A stretch of DNA of 64,000 nucleotides from Oncomelania hupensis (GCA_036898135.1 CM072515.1:74153253-74217252); one strand, 5' to 3'. Positions 1 to 10,742 are shown, numbered from the stretch's first letter. Program-made: numbers and translations. The notes: a model not told the origin generated them from the sequence alone.

Positions 1-97
1 TGGTCACAAATTTTTGCCCCAGGTGGGGCTCGAACCCACGACCTTCGGCATTGGAAACCAGCGCCTATATCCTCTGCGCTACGTATGCGCTGGGCTC
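1..97 (-). mobile_element. tRNA-derived SINE head, cut by window edge
   Basis: Read on the minus strand, bases 97 to 15 look like a decayed tRNA. There is an A-box-like TAGCGCAGAGGATA followed by a B-box GGTTCGAGCCC near the other end. The acceptor ends do not pair, so this is not a functional tRNA gene. The head is homologous to the one at 40,500-40,577, which shares the GGTCG-GGGTTCG context. The SINE body would continue leftward beyond the window. Confidence 0.6.
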
Positions 98-995
98 TCA
101 CCTTTTCATGTGGAAGTGACGTTGCATAAGCTAAATTTAGAAAGCTACGGCGCGTGTAGGGAATTCCCGCTAGGCCTATATCGACTTCCCGCGATGTCAA
201 CAATCTCCAAGGTAACAGTTACAATGGAAGCTGGTTTGCCTTCGGGCTTATCGATAGTTTTTCAAGACGATCAAAAAATAATTTGAACAGTCGAGACTGA
301 CAATGATGTCGCTGATGTTTTATCAGCATTTCACTAGTATGGTCCTCGCCAATTTATATAGTACACTAGTATGGTCCTTGCCATTTTTTTGTAGTAGACT
401 TTAATGGTCTTTACCATGTTGAGTCGCTTAGAAGTTTACAAGTAGTCTACACGAGGATGGAGTTGCTTCCCTGGGATCAGCAATTCGAAAGTCAGTATAA
501 AATTAATGTCATGCGCCGAATGTAAAATAATGCCCCGAATGCATTCTACAGGTAAAATGCATTGTATATATTATAACATTTATTTTATATATATAAAAGC
601 TCTTTGTTGTTATAAAATGAATTGTTTACCTATAAAATGAATTGTTTATGTATAAAATGTAGTGTTTAGAGATAAAATGAAGTGTTTAGATATAAAATAG
701 TTTTTCGGAATAATATTTACAAACGGCGTGATGATCGCGTATGATTTCTCTTGTATATTGTAAAATGTAGTCTGTAGTTATAAAAATGTTGTTTTTAGCT
801 ATAAAAAGTTTTGTATTGCTATTGAATGTATTTTATAGACATAGAATTCATTTTATAAGTATACAATATCTTTTATACAGGTAAAATATATGTTCTATAG
901 ATATAATGACAATAATGATTTAATTTACAAATGGCGCCTCATAGGTTATCGCCCTTCCTACACTAATACGACGTTTACACGATGGCTATGTATTG

Positions 996-997
<2 letters not shown>
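98..997. other. Gene-free stretch with AT-rich degenerate repeats
   Basis: No coding sequence is supported here. Bases 325-420 contain three diverged copies of a short motif around TATGGTCC. Bases 586-890 contain a degenerate array of roughly 20-bp units built on TATAAAATGAATTGTTTA, with the motif also appearing inverted (AATTCATTTTATA) near 847-860. Confidence 0.5.
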
Positions 998-1042
<45 letters not shown>

Positions 1043-1170
1043 CTCTCTTTTTTCCCCCTCCACTTCTCTCCCCCCCCTATCTTTCTCTCTGTCTCTCTCC
1101 CTCCCTCCCAATCTCTCCCTCTCTTCCCTATCATCTCTCTCTCCCCTTCTCTCTCTAATTCTCTCTCTCT
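998..1170. repeat. (CT)n microsatellite, interrupted
   Basis: Pure CT dinucleotides from about 998 to 1047 continue as an interrupted C/T-only tract to about 1170. Long open frames across it encode only Ser-Leu repeats and are not genes. A GT run follows at about 1280-1312. Confidence 0.95.
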
Positions 1171-1475
1171 CTTATTATGCATTTATTTAATTAATTTAAT
1201 TGTTAAGAGTGAGGGACGGGGAGTGGGGTGGGTGTTTTAAAATGATGACGAAGATGATGTAGAGAGCGCGAGCGCCTTGTGTGTGTGAGTGCGTGTGTGT
1301 GTGTGTGTGTGAGTGAGTGATCAGAAGTGCTGAAGCATGGAGGAGAAGAAATGACGAGTGTCTTGACACCCTAAGATATGACCGTTTGTCTATAGGCATA
1401 CTACAAAGGGAGGTAATAACGGATTTCTCTGTTTATTTTACTGTTTGGGCAAAGTTGGGTCCCTTGCACTGCAGC

Positions 1476-1592
<117 letters not shown>

Positions 1593-1689
1593 ATTTTTAT
1601 TTGAGGGTGACCTTGTTTATTTGTTATTGTACCATTATGTTAACGTTGTAACGTCAAGTTGTTATATTTAATAGTTGTTATTACAAGCA

Positions 1690-1783
1690 CCTGTGGGCAA
1701 GATGTAAAAAAGTGCACCTAGTGCTTACTCTTTTATCTTTCGCAAAATAAAATTCCTATCTTATCTTATCTTATCTTATCTTT
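1690..1783 (+). mobile_element. Candidate retroelement 3' end with (TTATC)n tail
   Basis: A short sequence ending in AATAAAATTCC runs directly into a TATCT/TTATC pentanucleotide array (about 1755-1783). This is the usual look of a LINE or SINE 3' end with a short tandem tail. The family cannot be assigned and no coding remnant is seen upstream. Confidence 0.3.
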
Positions 1784-2040
1784 TTCGTGCACGCGTGGAT
1801 ACGAGATGTAAACTGTAAACAAATCCACTGACCGAAAAGTGAGAAAAACAACAACAAAGAAACATTAAAAAAAAATGTATTGAAACTAATGATGACGATT
1901 AAACTACCAAATTGATAATAAACATCAGGAAGTTTATATTGGAAACTTAATGTATAAGCATAATTCCTCAATAAGACGGAGATTGAGTGATCACATTAAA
2001 ATGATTCTCAAATAAATAAAAAAAAAACAACAACAACCTT

Positions 2041-2250
2041 TTCTATCCTATCCTATCTCGTAACTCGGAGGTCGTTGGGGCACCACAGATGATCGTTTAA
2101 CCAGCGTGCTCCATCTTTCTCTGTCCTCAGCAACCTTCATTGCTTCGCTCAATGTCAAGCCAGTCCATTCTCGAATGTCGTCCTCCCATCTCTTTTTTGG
2201 TCTCCCTCTTCTTCTACCTCCTTGCACTGTGCCTTGTAGGATGGTCTTTG
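2041..2250 (-). mobile_element. RTE-type LINE, 3' fragment
   Basis: On the minus strand this encodes the last 68 or so residues of the same LINE protein as the nearly complete copy at 42,180-45,532. The Arg/Gly-rich GGRRRGRPKKRWED stretch and the VKRSSVVPQRP ending are recognisable. The element ends in a (GGATA)n tail at about 2041-2056. It is truncated at its 5' side near 2250, the common product of incomplete target-primed reverse transcription. No clear target duplication was found. Confidence 0.85.
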
Positions 2251-2685
2251 GCAAACATACATATTCAATCCAACTCGATGTACACTAGAATAGCGCGCCA
2301 CTTCGTGTCGCAGAGGCACGCTTCGGGCTCAGGTAATATTAATGCAACGAGGATTGCTCTGGTTCTGTATAATCCAATTGTTGAAGGAGTTGTGAAAGTT
2401 TTATTGCTAAATCTCCTGCTGGTAGACTTTTATAGGCTGATTGAAATTGTGTTTTTAAATATTTGAAGTGTTTTAAAAGTTTAATTTTAGTTGTCTAATG
2501 TCATTTAACTGTATGAACAGTTATCAAATGAAAGATTGATTGGATTGCCCTGGTACAAGGGGGGAGACTTTTGTAAAAGTGTGTAGGAAATTCTTTTCAG
2601 TATGCCTGACCTTAAATAAACTGACAGCTACCAACAAATGTAGCTCCGCCTTAAGTGATTTTTAGTACAATAGTGAACAAAGTGA

Positions 2686-2687
<2 letters not shown>
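2251..2687. other. Unassigned sequence
   Basis: Moderately AT-rich sequence between the RTE fragment and the GT repeat. I see no coding region or recognisable repeat. Confidence 0.4.

Positions 2688-2728
<41 letters not shown>
2688..2728. repeat. (GT)n microsatellite
   Basis: About 20 GT dinucleotides, immediately upstream of the 23-bp minisatellite. Confidence 0.95.
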
Positions 2729-2736
<8 letters not shown>

Positions 2737-2787
2737 GCGTGTGTGGTTTTGTTCGGAAAGCTGGACGTCAAGATTGGAAGTTGCATG

Positions 2788-3190
2788 CAACATTACATGG
2801 TACTAGCATACAACATTACATGGTACTAGCATACAACATTACATGGTACTAGCATACAACATTACATGGTACTAGCATACAACATTACATGGTACTAGCA
2901 TACAACATTACATGGTACTAGCATACAACATTACATGGTACTAGCATACAACATTACATGGTACTAGCATACAACATTACATGGTACTAGCATGCAACAT
3001 TACATGGTACTAGCATACAACATTACATGGTACTAGCATACAACATTACAAGCATACAACACTACATGGTACTAGCATACAACATTACATGGTACTAGCA
3101 TACAACATTACATGGTACTAGCATACAACATTACATGGTACTAGCATACAACATTACAAGCATACAACATTACATGGTACTAGCATACAT
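2788..3190. repeat. 23-bp minisatellite, about 17 copies
   Basis: Tandem array whose unit begins AACATTACATGGTACTAGC and is 23 bp long. Copies are almost identical. At two places (about 3041 and 3145) a shortened unit lacks the central GGTACT part, so deletion variants have themselves been duplicated. Near-perfect copies imply recent expansion or active homogenisation. Confidence 0.97.
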
Positions 3191-3289
3191 ATTAACGTGT
3201 AGGCCTTGATTTATTTCATGGTCCACCTGTTGCTCAATGTAGTATAGTGTGTGGTGTGATAGACAAAGCATAAACGCCAGGACAGAAAT

Positions 3290-3291
<2 letters not shown>

Positions 3292-3354
<63 letters not shown>
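3292..3354. repeat. (AC)n microsatellite
   Basis: About 30 AC dinucleotides. Confidence 0.95.
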
Positions 3355-3355
<1 letters not shown>

Positions 3356-3419
3356 ACGTACACAAAACACCAAAACTGGGTTTTACTAAGAATGTAAGAA
3401 TCGGAAAGTGATTTTAGAC

Positions 3420-3527
3420 AGAAAAGGGTTAGGGCAAGGGTTAGTTGCAGCGCTGCAACTAGCCCTTACCCTAACCCTTTTCTAGAAAGTTGACCTATTT
3501 CGTCTGCTATAGGCGACGAAATAGGTC
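3420..3527. repeat. Two adjacent hairpins, the first telomere-like
   Basis: Bases 3420-3483 form a palindrome with no spacer. The two 32-bp arms differ at only two positions and contain GGGTTAGGG on one arm and CCCTAACCC on the other. Bases 3492-3527 form a second hairpin with perfect 13-bp arms (GACCTATTTCGTC) around a 10-bp loop. Either could be extruded as a cruciform or be the remnant of a foldback element. Confidence 0.85.
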
Positions 3528-3569
3528 GAATTTTGTTCAAAAATTCTTCGGAAATTCACTGTATTTTCT

Positions 3570-3665
3570 CCGTCCCGGATAGAGCACTCCTGTGTACTAA
3601 AAACACTCTCATGCACTACAACTGCACTCCCATGCACTAAAAGAGCACTCCCGCGCACTTAGAAA
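3570..3665. repeat. Short imperfect tandem repeat
   Basis: Four diverged units of about 20-25 bp built on GCACTCYCATGCACTAAAA. No coding meaning is evident. Confidence 0.6.
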
Positions 3666-3976
3666 AAAGTGGGTGGCTGGAAAACTCTGGGTGACTGATA
3701 CACTCACCCATTTTCTGCATAAAAAGCAAGGTCAGTCACCCATTTCAAGGCTTATGTGTACGCACATACACAGGCACACACACAAACACACATACAAATA
3801 CACATTGTTTAGTGCGCAAGCCTTATGTACGTGCGCATTGGACGATGTGGGGTTCGAATTCTGACTTTAGCAAACTATTTGGTGCATGTTTGAGACTAGT
3901 GGCCAGCGCCTTCAGAAGCTCTCTGAACTTGTAAATGCGCTGTATAAGAACAGCCTCCCTCCCCCTCCGCCCTCCG
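3666..3976. other. Unassigned sequence with a possible retroelement 3' end
   Basis: Non-coding. Bases 3745-3805 are CA-rich. The stretch at 3915-3950 contains AATGCGCTGTATAAGAA, which resembles the GCGCTATA-type 3' ends of the ATT-tailed elements at 7740 and 63,533, but it lacks the ATT tail. Confidence 0.3.
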
Positions 3977-3992
3977 CCTATCTTATCCTATC

Positions 3993-4990
3993 TTATCCCA
4001 TCCCGTAACTCCAAGGTCGTTGGGGCACCACAGATGAACGTTTAACCAGCGTATGCCATTTTTCTCTGTCCTCGGCAACCCTCAGGGCTTCACTCAGTGT
4101 CAAACCAGTGCATTCTTTCATGTTGTCCTCCCACCCTTTTTTCTGTCTCCCTCTTCTTCTGCCTCCTTGCACTGTGCCTTGCAGGATGAACTTTGCAAGG
4201 CCTGATGCTCTGAGTTTCCGTTTCTTCACTACTGTGAGCATGTAATCGTGTCAATGGCTTGTGCGATGATCTGTCGGACTTTGTCGTTGGTGAGAGCTGG
4301 GTATAGGAAATGCCCAGAAGTCTTCTGTAGCATCTCATCTCCATGCTTTGTATTCTTCGTTGTAGGTCTGCCGTGAGGGTCCATGTTTCGCAAGCGTATA
4401 GGAAGATGGAGGTGACAAGGGAGCGCAGCAGCCTTATCTTGACATGTTGACTGATGGTCCTGTCTTTCCAAATGGGCAGCAGTGGGATCCTGGAGAGGAC
4501 ATCCTGTCGGGACCCATTGTTTGATACAACGGCTCCTAAATATTTGAAGCTAAGCACCGTGTTGAGGGATTGGCCTTGGACTTTAATGTCCGTGTTGATG
4601 CCATTGGTGTTGTTGGTCATCATTTTGATATTCTCTGCACTTATTTCCATTCCATAGACTCTGGAGGTGGTGTCAGGTCTCTGTACCAGCTGTTCAAGTT
4701 CTTGTTCCCCTTCAACCAATCCATCAATGTCATCCACACAAAAAGGTTGGAGATTGCTGAACCCCCTATGCTGACTGTACCTTCGTGATCTGCAAGAGCA
4801 TCTGACATGATGCGCACTAGGAAGATGTTGAAGAGTGTTGGAGAGAGTAGGCATCCCTGACGCACGCCGTTTGGTGTTCTGAACCAGTTCCCGATAGCGA
4901 TGTTTTGGAGGACTGCACTGGTAGCCTTGTCATACAGGCTTTTGATGACTTCAATAAATTTAGGGCTTATGTGGTACACTCTCGTGGTTG
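3993..4990 (-). pseudogene. RTE reverse transcriptase C-terminal remnant
   Basis: The minus strand encodes the end of the RT palm and thumb and the C-terminal tail in several frames. At 4641-4979 there is GVRQGCLLSPTLFNIFL, and then the FADD-type active site is lost (SNLFVWMTLMDWL in a shifted frame). At 4090-4640 there is SFKYLGAVVSNNGSRQ, and at 3993-4241 the RRRGRQKKGWEDN tail. At least two frameshifts separate these blocks relative to the intact copy. It is a dead copy. Confidence 0.85.
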
Positions 4991-5166
4991 CCCGCAGTTA
5001 GGGTCCTGACATTCCTAAGTTCCTATGACGATGTTGGTTCTCGTGCGGATCTTGCTAAGTTTTCCATCCGTAACACACTTATCACCTCCATCCTAGTGGC
5101 CAACGGAAGGCGCGGTCCTTGGTGATCCGGTCGACGACCACAGTGTGGAGTGAGTGGTTCTTTTCA

Positions 5167-5370
5167 TCATACTGCGCGTCTTGGGCAAGAAATACCTGGC
5201 GGTGCCCAATCCTCACCAGGCTGTTGGCCACAGCCGAAATCCACGAATACAGTGTGACTAGCCTTGGCCCCGAGCACGTGGTCGTTGAACCTATAGTAAC
5301 GTGAGGTTCCTCCGTCCTGTCCGGTGACTTCTGTGTAGAAGACTTTTGCCCAGTGATGCCGTGCTGGCAT
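5167..5370 (-). pseudogene. RTE 5'-end small open frame, second copy
   Basis: A frame of about 67 codons (first ATG near 5370) matches the one at 45,241-45,444 in the nearly complete RTE. The shared stretches are ARHHWAKVFYTEVTGQ and ASHTVFVDFGCGQQPGEDWA. It stayed open although the rest of this copy is wrecked. No known domain is recognised. It may be a small ORF1 or simply slow-decaying sequence. Confidence 0.4.
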
Positions 5371-5599
5371 CACCCCTGTTAGTCGCCTCTTACGACACGC
5401 CGAGAAACGTTGGGTCTATTCTATTCAGTGCCCGAACCCACAGGGTCCAACAATCTCTCTCCCCCCCCCTTTTTTTTATAGTACATCACTGTTGAGCAGT
5501 GACTTTACATTGACACCCACTTTGAAGAACAACCTTTATAAGACCAACGTCTAAAGTCTTATTTGATAGTCATTGTTCTAAAACCAAGTAGAAAATTAT

Positions 5600-5906
5600 T
5601 TGTTGTCGTTTTTATATAGCGCCTTTCTAGCTCAAGAGCTGCTCAAGGCGCTGGCCGATACAGGATCCCTAGCTCAGGTCCCCCGAGGCGCCCTCTTGCA
5701 ACCTTTGGGCGCATAGTCTGACGCCCAAACGACTGAGCCACAATCCTGGCCACAGGAGATGGGGAGAAGAGACCTATTGCGTGCTGGGTGTATTTGTGTA
5801 GCCGGCACTCACCCGTCTAGGACATGAGCCTCTGGATCTTAAAGTCCATGCCATGGAATGCGTGCGCGCACAGACTAGACCTTGGTTTATACTCTCATCC
5901 GAAGGA
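5600..5906 (-). mobile_element. ATT-tailed SINE family, diverged body
   Basis: This matches the body of the SINE at 9219-9640. Shared motifs are TATAGCGC at the tail side, GGCGCTGGCCGATACAGGAT, GGGCGCAT-GTCTGACGCCC, GCACTCACCCGTCTAGGACA and GGTTTATACTCTCATCCGAAG. The ATT tail and the tRNA head are both missing, so this is a fragment. It is more diverged than the other copies and therefore probably older. Confidence 0.8.
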
Positions 5907-6028
5907 GTGGTGGACAGTTATGATGCGTCGTTTGAAGACGTGTTACTGTTGGTTATGTGAAGTTTCGGCTTTGAAAGGGGAAAAGAGGAGAGGTCGATCT
6001 AATATGGAAAAGATGTACAATTAAGCTA

Positions 6029-6606
6029 CAGGGTGGGCCAATTAAATGTTAATTGTAAATACGTTTTTTTTTTAATGAGAACGTTTTCGAAATTTAATTC
6101 ACAAAAATGTTCAAATTATCATTTGATACCAAACATAATCATTTTTTTCACTGGATTTCCTCAAACAATTCTTTTCTGGAGATAGGCTTTAACTCATGGA
6201 GCACAGACAACTCATGACCTGCCTATTCCCCTGATCTTTCTCCCGCAGACTACTTCCTATGAGGGAACATGAAGAAGAGAGTGTACTACAACAACCCACA
6301 GACCATTGGGCCCTGAAGACCAACATCCCTCAGAAAATTCGGAGAATCTCACTTGAGATGTGTGACAATGTCATCACAAACTTCAATGTGCGTGTTGCAA
6401 CTGTAATACAGAGAAGCGGAGCGTGGATTGAGCATATCATCAATGATTAAACTGTGTACAGAACCAGTGAAAAAGTGGGAAATGTTTGGTTTCAAATGAT
6501 AACTTGGTGCTTCCGAGACATTTCTGTGAAAAAAGTTTTCGAAAACGTTTTCATTGTAAAACTTATGTACAATTAAAAAGTGGTAACATTTTATTGTCCC
6601 ACCCTG
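6029..6606 (+). mobile_element. Internally deleted mariner/Tc1-type element
   Basis: Terminal inverted repeats begin CAGGGTGGGCCAATTAAATG at the left end and, read inward from the right end, CAGGGTGGGACAATAAAATG. Both ends are flanked by TA (6027-6028 and 6607-6608), the target duplication of the Tc1/mariner superfamily. Subterminal motifs around GAACGTTTTCGAAA occur near both ends. At 578 bp it keeps only the C-terminal coding part and is non-autonomous. Confidence 0.88.
6217..6450 (+). pseudogene. Mariner-like transposase C-terminus, decayed
   Basis: The plus strand encodes SPDLSPADYFL, the block that carries the last catalytic Asp of mariner-type DDE/D transposases. An in-frame TGA follows where the family normally has Trp. 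The frame then continues with a typical C-terminus (NNPQTIG, then NFNVRVATVIQRSGAWIEHI) and stops at 6450. The N-terminal DNA-binding region and the first two acidic residues are absent, so the product would be inactive. Confidence 0.85.
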
Positions 6607-6608
6607 TA

Positions 6609-7559
6609 CATGGCTAAACAGTTTTAAGAGATCGATCTACTGATGCACCATGCATTGCTGTGTCAGTGTTGAGCCACTCCTAGATCTGTTTTCCTAGCAG
6701 CTTTATTGCCTACTTCATTTGACCATCTCATCCAGATGCTTGGATCAAGTCCACTACAGGTAATGATAAACGCGTGAGGACAAATTACAGGCAAGTACGT
6801 CGCTGAAATGAGGATAGCTCGTAACCAACACGGCCGGTCGCACACGACAGCGCTCAGAACGAAAACATTGGAACCGGCTCAGCTCATCTTCGACGCAATG
6901 AGGGTGAACCTGGTGCTATCCACCAGGGACTGTTGTCCTGGAAAAGATTGTCATCTCAGTCTAACACCGCCACGCCAGGAGGGGCAATCGATTTCAGATG
7001 AACACACAATCAAAACGTAACCTTTTGTTCATCGTTAGGTGAACGCACCTATTTTGTGTGTGTCTTTCCACATAATATTTCTTAATACTTTTAAATAATC
7101 GGGAATCAGAAAGTCCGTCTGTCGGTCGTTTCGTCCCTCACACGTTGTGTTCTACATATAAAAACATCTCAATCGATTTTGAGGATTTTTTGTTATACAG
7201 GTACTTAACTCATCGTCTATCATTCAGTGGCGGTCCATTGGATGGCCATTTGGTCGGTCCGTCAATCCGAATGAGACTTTGTTTTTTACTGGCTCAGTCA
7301 GTCAGAGGACGAGGATTAAGTTCTGTCAGTTTATTTTATTGTATTTATTCTATATTGTATTTGATTGCATCAAGCCATGTTTGGTTTTGTGTTAATGTTT
7401 CTTACATCTTTTAGATTTAAAATATATGTATATATGTATGTTGTTGTGTTTTTTATTTTTAAAAAAATACTTTTGTTTAATTTTATTGGACATGTGTATA
7501 TTTACGAATTTTATCTTATTGTTTTGGCTGCTTATAATGATTCTGTGTGTGTTTGTTTG
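6609..7559. other. Unassigned sequence
   Basis: No coding region is supported. The short open frames on both strands have no recognisable domain and no consistent start context. Confidence 0.4.
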
Positions 7560-7775
7560 TAGGCATGTGGTGTTAAATGTATGTAGTTTTTTTTCTTTTG
7601 TATAAAATTTATTTTTTTTATTTATTTTTTAAATTTTGTATACACCATGTTTTAGTGTGTTGTACAGTCTATTATTGTGCGAGTGCTTGTTTGAGAGTAT
7701 GCGTGTGAGCACTTTGAGCAGACTTTTTAGTTTGAAATTGCGCTTTATAAAATAAATTATTATTATTATTACTTT
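7560..7775 (+). mobile_element. Retroelement 3' end with (ATT)n tail
   Basis: The sequence ends TTGCGCTTTATAAAATAAA followed by a short TTA array (about 7757-7772). The same arrangement appears at 63,470-63,575 (GAATTGCGCTATACAAAATAAA plus TTA array), so these are two copies of one 3' end. It is likely a SINE or LINE tail; the source family is not identified. Confidence 0.55.
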
Positions 7776-9218
7776 TCTGTTCAAAACACGTTTTTAATAT
7801 TGCCTAAAACATAACGACCGATTTTGAAGATTTTTGCGATGCAGATACACTTTTTCTATTGCTCCGCTTTCTATGTGATTCATATTTTCACCTTCTCGAA
7901 GGTCAAGGTTGTTGAGGTTTATCGTTTTCTAAATGCGTTTAGCGCAGTATCTCAAACAAGTTGTCTGAACCAATGTTGATAAATATTGGCTTGCAGATAG
8001 TTAATTCACTCTTAAAGAGTGGTCAATCCTTTCACAATTTCGTGTTGCTTCTCTAGGATAAAACCGAAGCCACAGGGCCAAGAAAATGAGTATTTTTGAA
8101 ATCGCCTTTTTTCAGCTGTGTGTGAGTATAAAGAAATACATTTGAATGGCTTGCCATCTTTTTTTAAATTAATGTAAACGTACTGGCTTGTTTGATTATG
8201 GGGTAAACGAACCCTTGACTATGACCATTCGTTGCTCGAGTCAGTAAGGTCTAACGTGTCTGGGATTTCCTGAACAAGTTAAGAGTGGAAGTTGCCCACA
8301 GGTCAAATAGGTGCTCACAAGTTAATATCCAACTTAGTCTCACTGTTTTACTTTACTCTCACCCACGGAATTTCATTGTATCAGTGTATTACCTCTGTGT
8401 CCTAAACATAGGTGACGGGGTGCTTTGGCAGAAAACATCCTCTTGTTGGCGTTCAGTTCACCCGATTTTAATATGAAGATCATTACATTTTCATTAATAG
8501 TGGGACGATGCTCTAGAAGACTGAAAGAGTAGAATTTTTTTTTTCACGTACCCGTTTTATTTTATAGTGTCGCCATCGTCGTGTTAAATATCGTAAAACC
8601 TTTAATCAGCTGATAACAACTGTAAATGGATTTGTTTGATCCCGCTGGTATGGCAGCTATCCTTGGTCCGGGTCGCACCGTTTTAATCAAGAAATCAAAA
8701 TAAAGTAGTAGTTCCTCGACTTCCACCGCTCAATTAAGAATGACAACACAGCAACGCTTTGCTTATCAAGATTGGCTTCCTACATTATCCAAAGGTGTTC
8801 CGTAACCTTTGGGTCGTTGGAGAGAGAGAGACGTTTGGGAACCTCCCTTTTTTTCTGGGCCAGCTTTATGAAGGCGGTGATCTTCTCCTCTCCCTCGCTG
8901 CCTTACCTGTCCCGGTTCTAAACAAAGCCATGCACCCATTCACAGGTGAGCAGACTAAGATGTGTGGTGCGCTTGTTTCATTCTTTTGGGTCGTCCAGTT
9001 GTTGCATCCAAGTACTGACGACTGTCGACGTTGCTTAACCAAACATTTCCAGCCTGTCCTCATACCAATGCGCCACCGCGTCACCCACGTGTTCATCTTT
9101 CCACTCAAACATTATTCCTTCCACGCCATCCAGTCATACAGTGGACGATCTGATTAGATAGGAGGATATTACTTTGGCCTGTTTTTAAAGACAGTAATGA
9201 AAGAAAAGCAAATCTCAA
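7776..9218. other. Unassigned sequence
   Basis: No recognisable gene or repeat. A 132-codon frame at 8759-9157 overlaps an 80-codon frame on the other strand. Neither has a recognisable domain, and I do not support either. Confidence 0.4.
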
Positions 9219-9221
9219 TTA

Positions 9222-9279
<58 letters not shown>

Positions 9280-9640
9280 GAGAATTTTTATAGCGCACTT
9301 ATCTCGCCGTACTTGACCAGACTCTAGGCGCTGGCCGGCTGGCCGATACAGGATCTAACTCAAACCGCCCGAGACGCCCACACGCAGCCTTTGGGCGCAT
9401 GGTCTGACGCCCGGACAACTGAGCACTATCCTGACCAGCCAGGGATGGGGGAGAAGGACCAAGTGCATGCTGGGTGTGTTCTTGTTACCGGCACTCACCC
9501 GCCTAGGACATGAGCGTCAGGATCTTTAAAGAGTAAAGTGTGTTTCCCAGGGACACAACACAGTGGCCCGGACAGGGCTCGAACCCGGGACCTTCAGATC
9601 CGCAAGCCAAAGCACTACCATTAGACCACCGTGCCTCTAT
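9219..9640 (-). mobile_element. tRNA-derived SINE with (ATT)n tail, complete
   Basis: Read on the minus strand, the element starts with a tRNA-like head (9640 to about 9560). It has an A-box GGTCTAATGGTAGTG and a B-box GGGTTCGAGCCC. A roughly 280-bp body follows (GCGTCAGACCATGCGCCCAA, GCCGGTAACA), ending in GCGCTATAAAAATTCTC and a long AAT array (9278 to 9219). This is the best copy of the family in the window; others are at 5600, 24,040, 28,940 and probably 58,810. Confidence 0.88.
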
Positions 9641-10681
9641 ATATCCTGTTGTTTGTTATATTGTAGTTTTACTTGAAAATTGTTTCTTATTGCTAGCTGA
9701 TTGCTTTCTTTGGAGCTTTGGAACTTGGTCATTTTATTAAACAAACAATGAAACAGCAAATATTAAATGAGGCTCCTAGCCCAGTGGGACCGTATAGCCA
9801 GACAAGGCAGTAAGAGGGGGTGGGGGGGAGATATGGATGTACAATATATACATAAGACATCAAGAACGGCGCTATAATGCTATAAAATAAACATAAGAAA
9901 GACACAGTAGCATCAAACTACGCACAATAACGTATAGGCCACTGAATGAAAAGACAGCAAAGATTCTGGATTTCTATGAAAGTAAGCAAGATTCAGCTAT
10001 TTTCGACACATACATACCTCGAAAATATGCACTCAATAGAAGAAAGAAAAAATAAAATAAGTAATATATACAGGCGCATAAGTATGCAAGATAGAACAAA
10101 ATCAACAGTCGTCATTAAACAGTATTGTCGCACTTGAAGAAGAAGAAGAAAATACAATGCGATACTACTCAAAAAAGTGAAAAATATGACTCCAGTAAAA
10201 TGACTTAAATTCATAAGTGTGCTGTTAGATTTTTGAGTTTATGAGCTGGTTTAATGTAAAGACATTTGGGCGATTCCTAAAATATTGCGGCAATGGGGAA
10301 CATCAGTTGTCTTTTAGAAGGGGATTAGTACAATTAAACAAATAATGGAATTCATCACCTATTTCATTTAGGTCACACACAGAACACAGCATTTCTTCTC
10401 TCGGAATATTTAAATATTTTTTGAGTTTCAATCGGAAGTTTGTGGCAACTGAGTCTAAATTTTAACAGGTTTATTCTAAAACAACAACAACAACAACAAA
10501 ATGGTGGCAAATTAACGAAATAATCCTCAAAACAAAATACTTCCTTAAGAATTCTATAAGTAATACAGCTGTTATGCTCATTTATATCCTGGTGCCACAT
10601 TTGCCAAAAAATTGGTCTTTCAGGCGTTCTTTGACCAGGTTCTGAAAATAGTTCAAAGAATAACTAAAAGAAAGAAATGTT
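9641..10681. other. Unassigned AT-rich sequence
   Basis: No supported gene. A short (ACA)n run lies at about 10,481-10,498. Small open frames at 9946-10,214 overlap on opposite strands and show no domain. Confidence 0.4.
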
Positions 10682-10742
10682 TTCAAGAAAACAGGTAGGT
10701 GACTGGTCTAGCAAAGAAGAAGATAGTATAGTTGATTGATAA
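10682..10742 (-). mobile_element. Fragment of dispersed repeat family A
   Basis: Sixty bases (TTTTCAAGAAAACAGGTAGG through the GAAGAAGATAGTATAG motif) match 62,818-62,887, and the plus-strand copy at about 45,600-45,670 in reverse complement. This is a short remnant of the repeat described at 62,385-63,015. Confidence 0.7.

Larger units (their letters stand above)
3977..5450 (-). mobile_element. RTE-type LINE with 1.8-kb internal deletion
   Basis: Both ends match the nearly complete RTE copy at 42,180-45,532: a (GGATA)n-type 3' tail at about 3977-4009 and the 5' region at 5000-5450. The middle is missing. Near 4990 sequence corresponding to 43,243 jumps directly to sequence corresponding to about 45,067. 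The deletion removes most of the endonuclease, the reverse-transcriptase fingers and the first part of the palm. Breakpoints share about two bases (CC), which suggests end-joining or template switching. The copy cannot encode an active protein. Confidence 0.9.

Noticed and set aside
15..97. A functional tRNA gene
   Set aside because: The box motifs are present, but the acceptor stem does not pair and the same sequence type recurs as a SINE head at 40,500.
8759..9157. 132-codon frame
   Set aside because: There is no recognisable domain, and an overlapping open frame lies on the other strand. Coding bias cannot be shown.
9560..9640. A functional tRNA gene
   Set aside because: It is continuous with a SINE body and ATT tail, and the acceptor ends do not pair.
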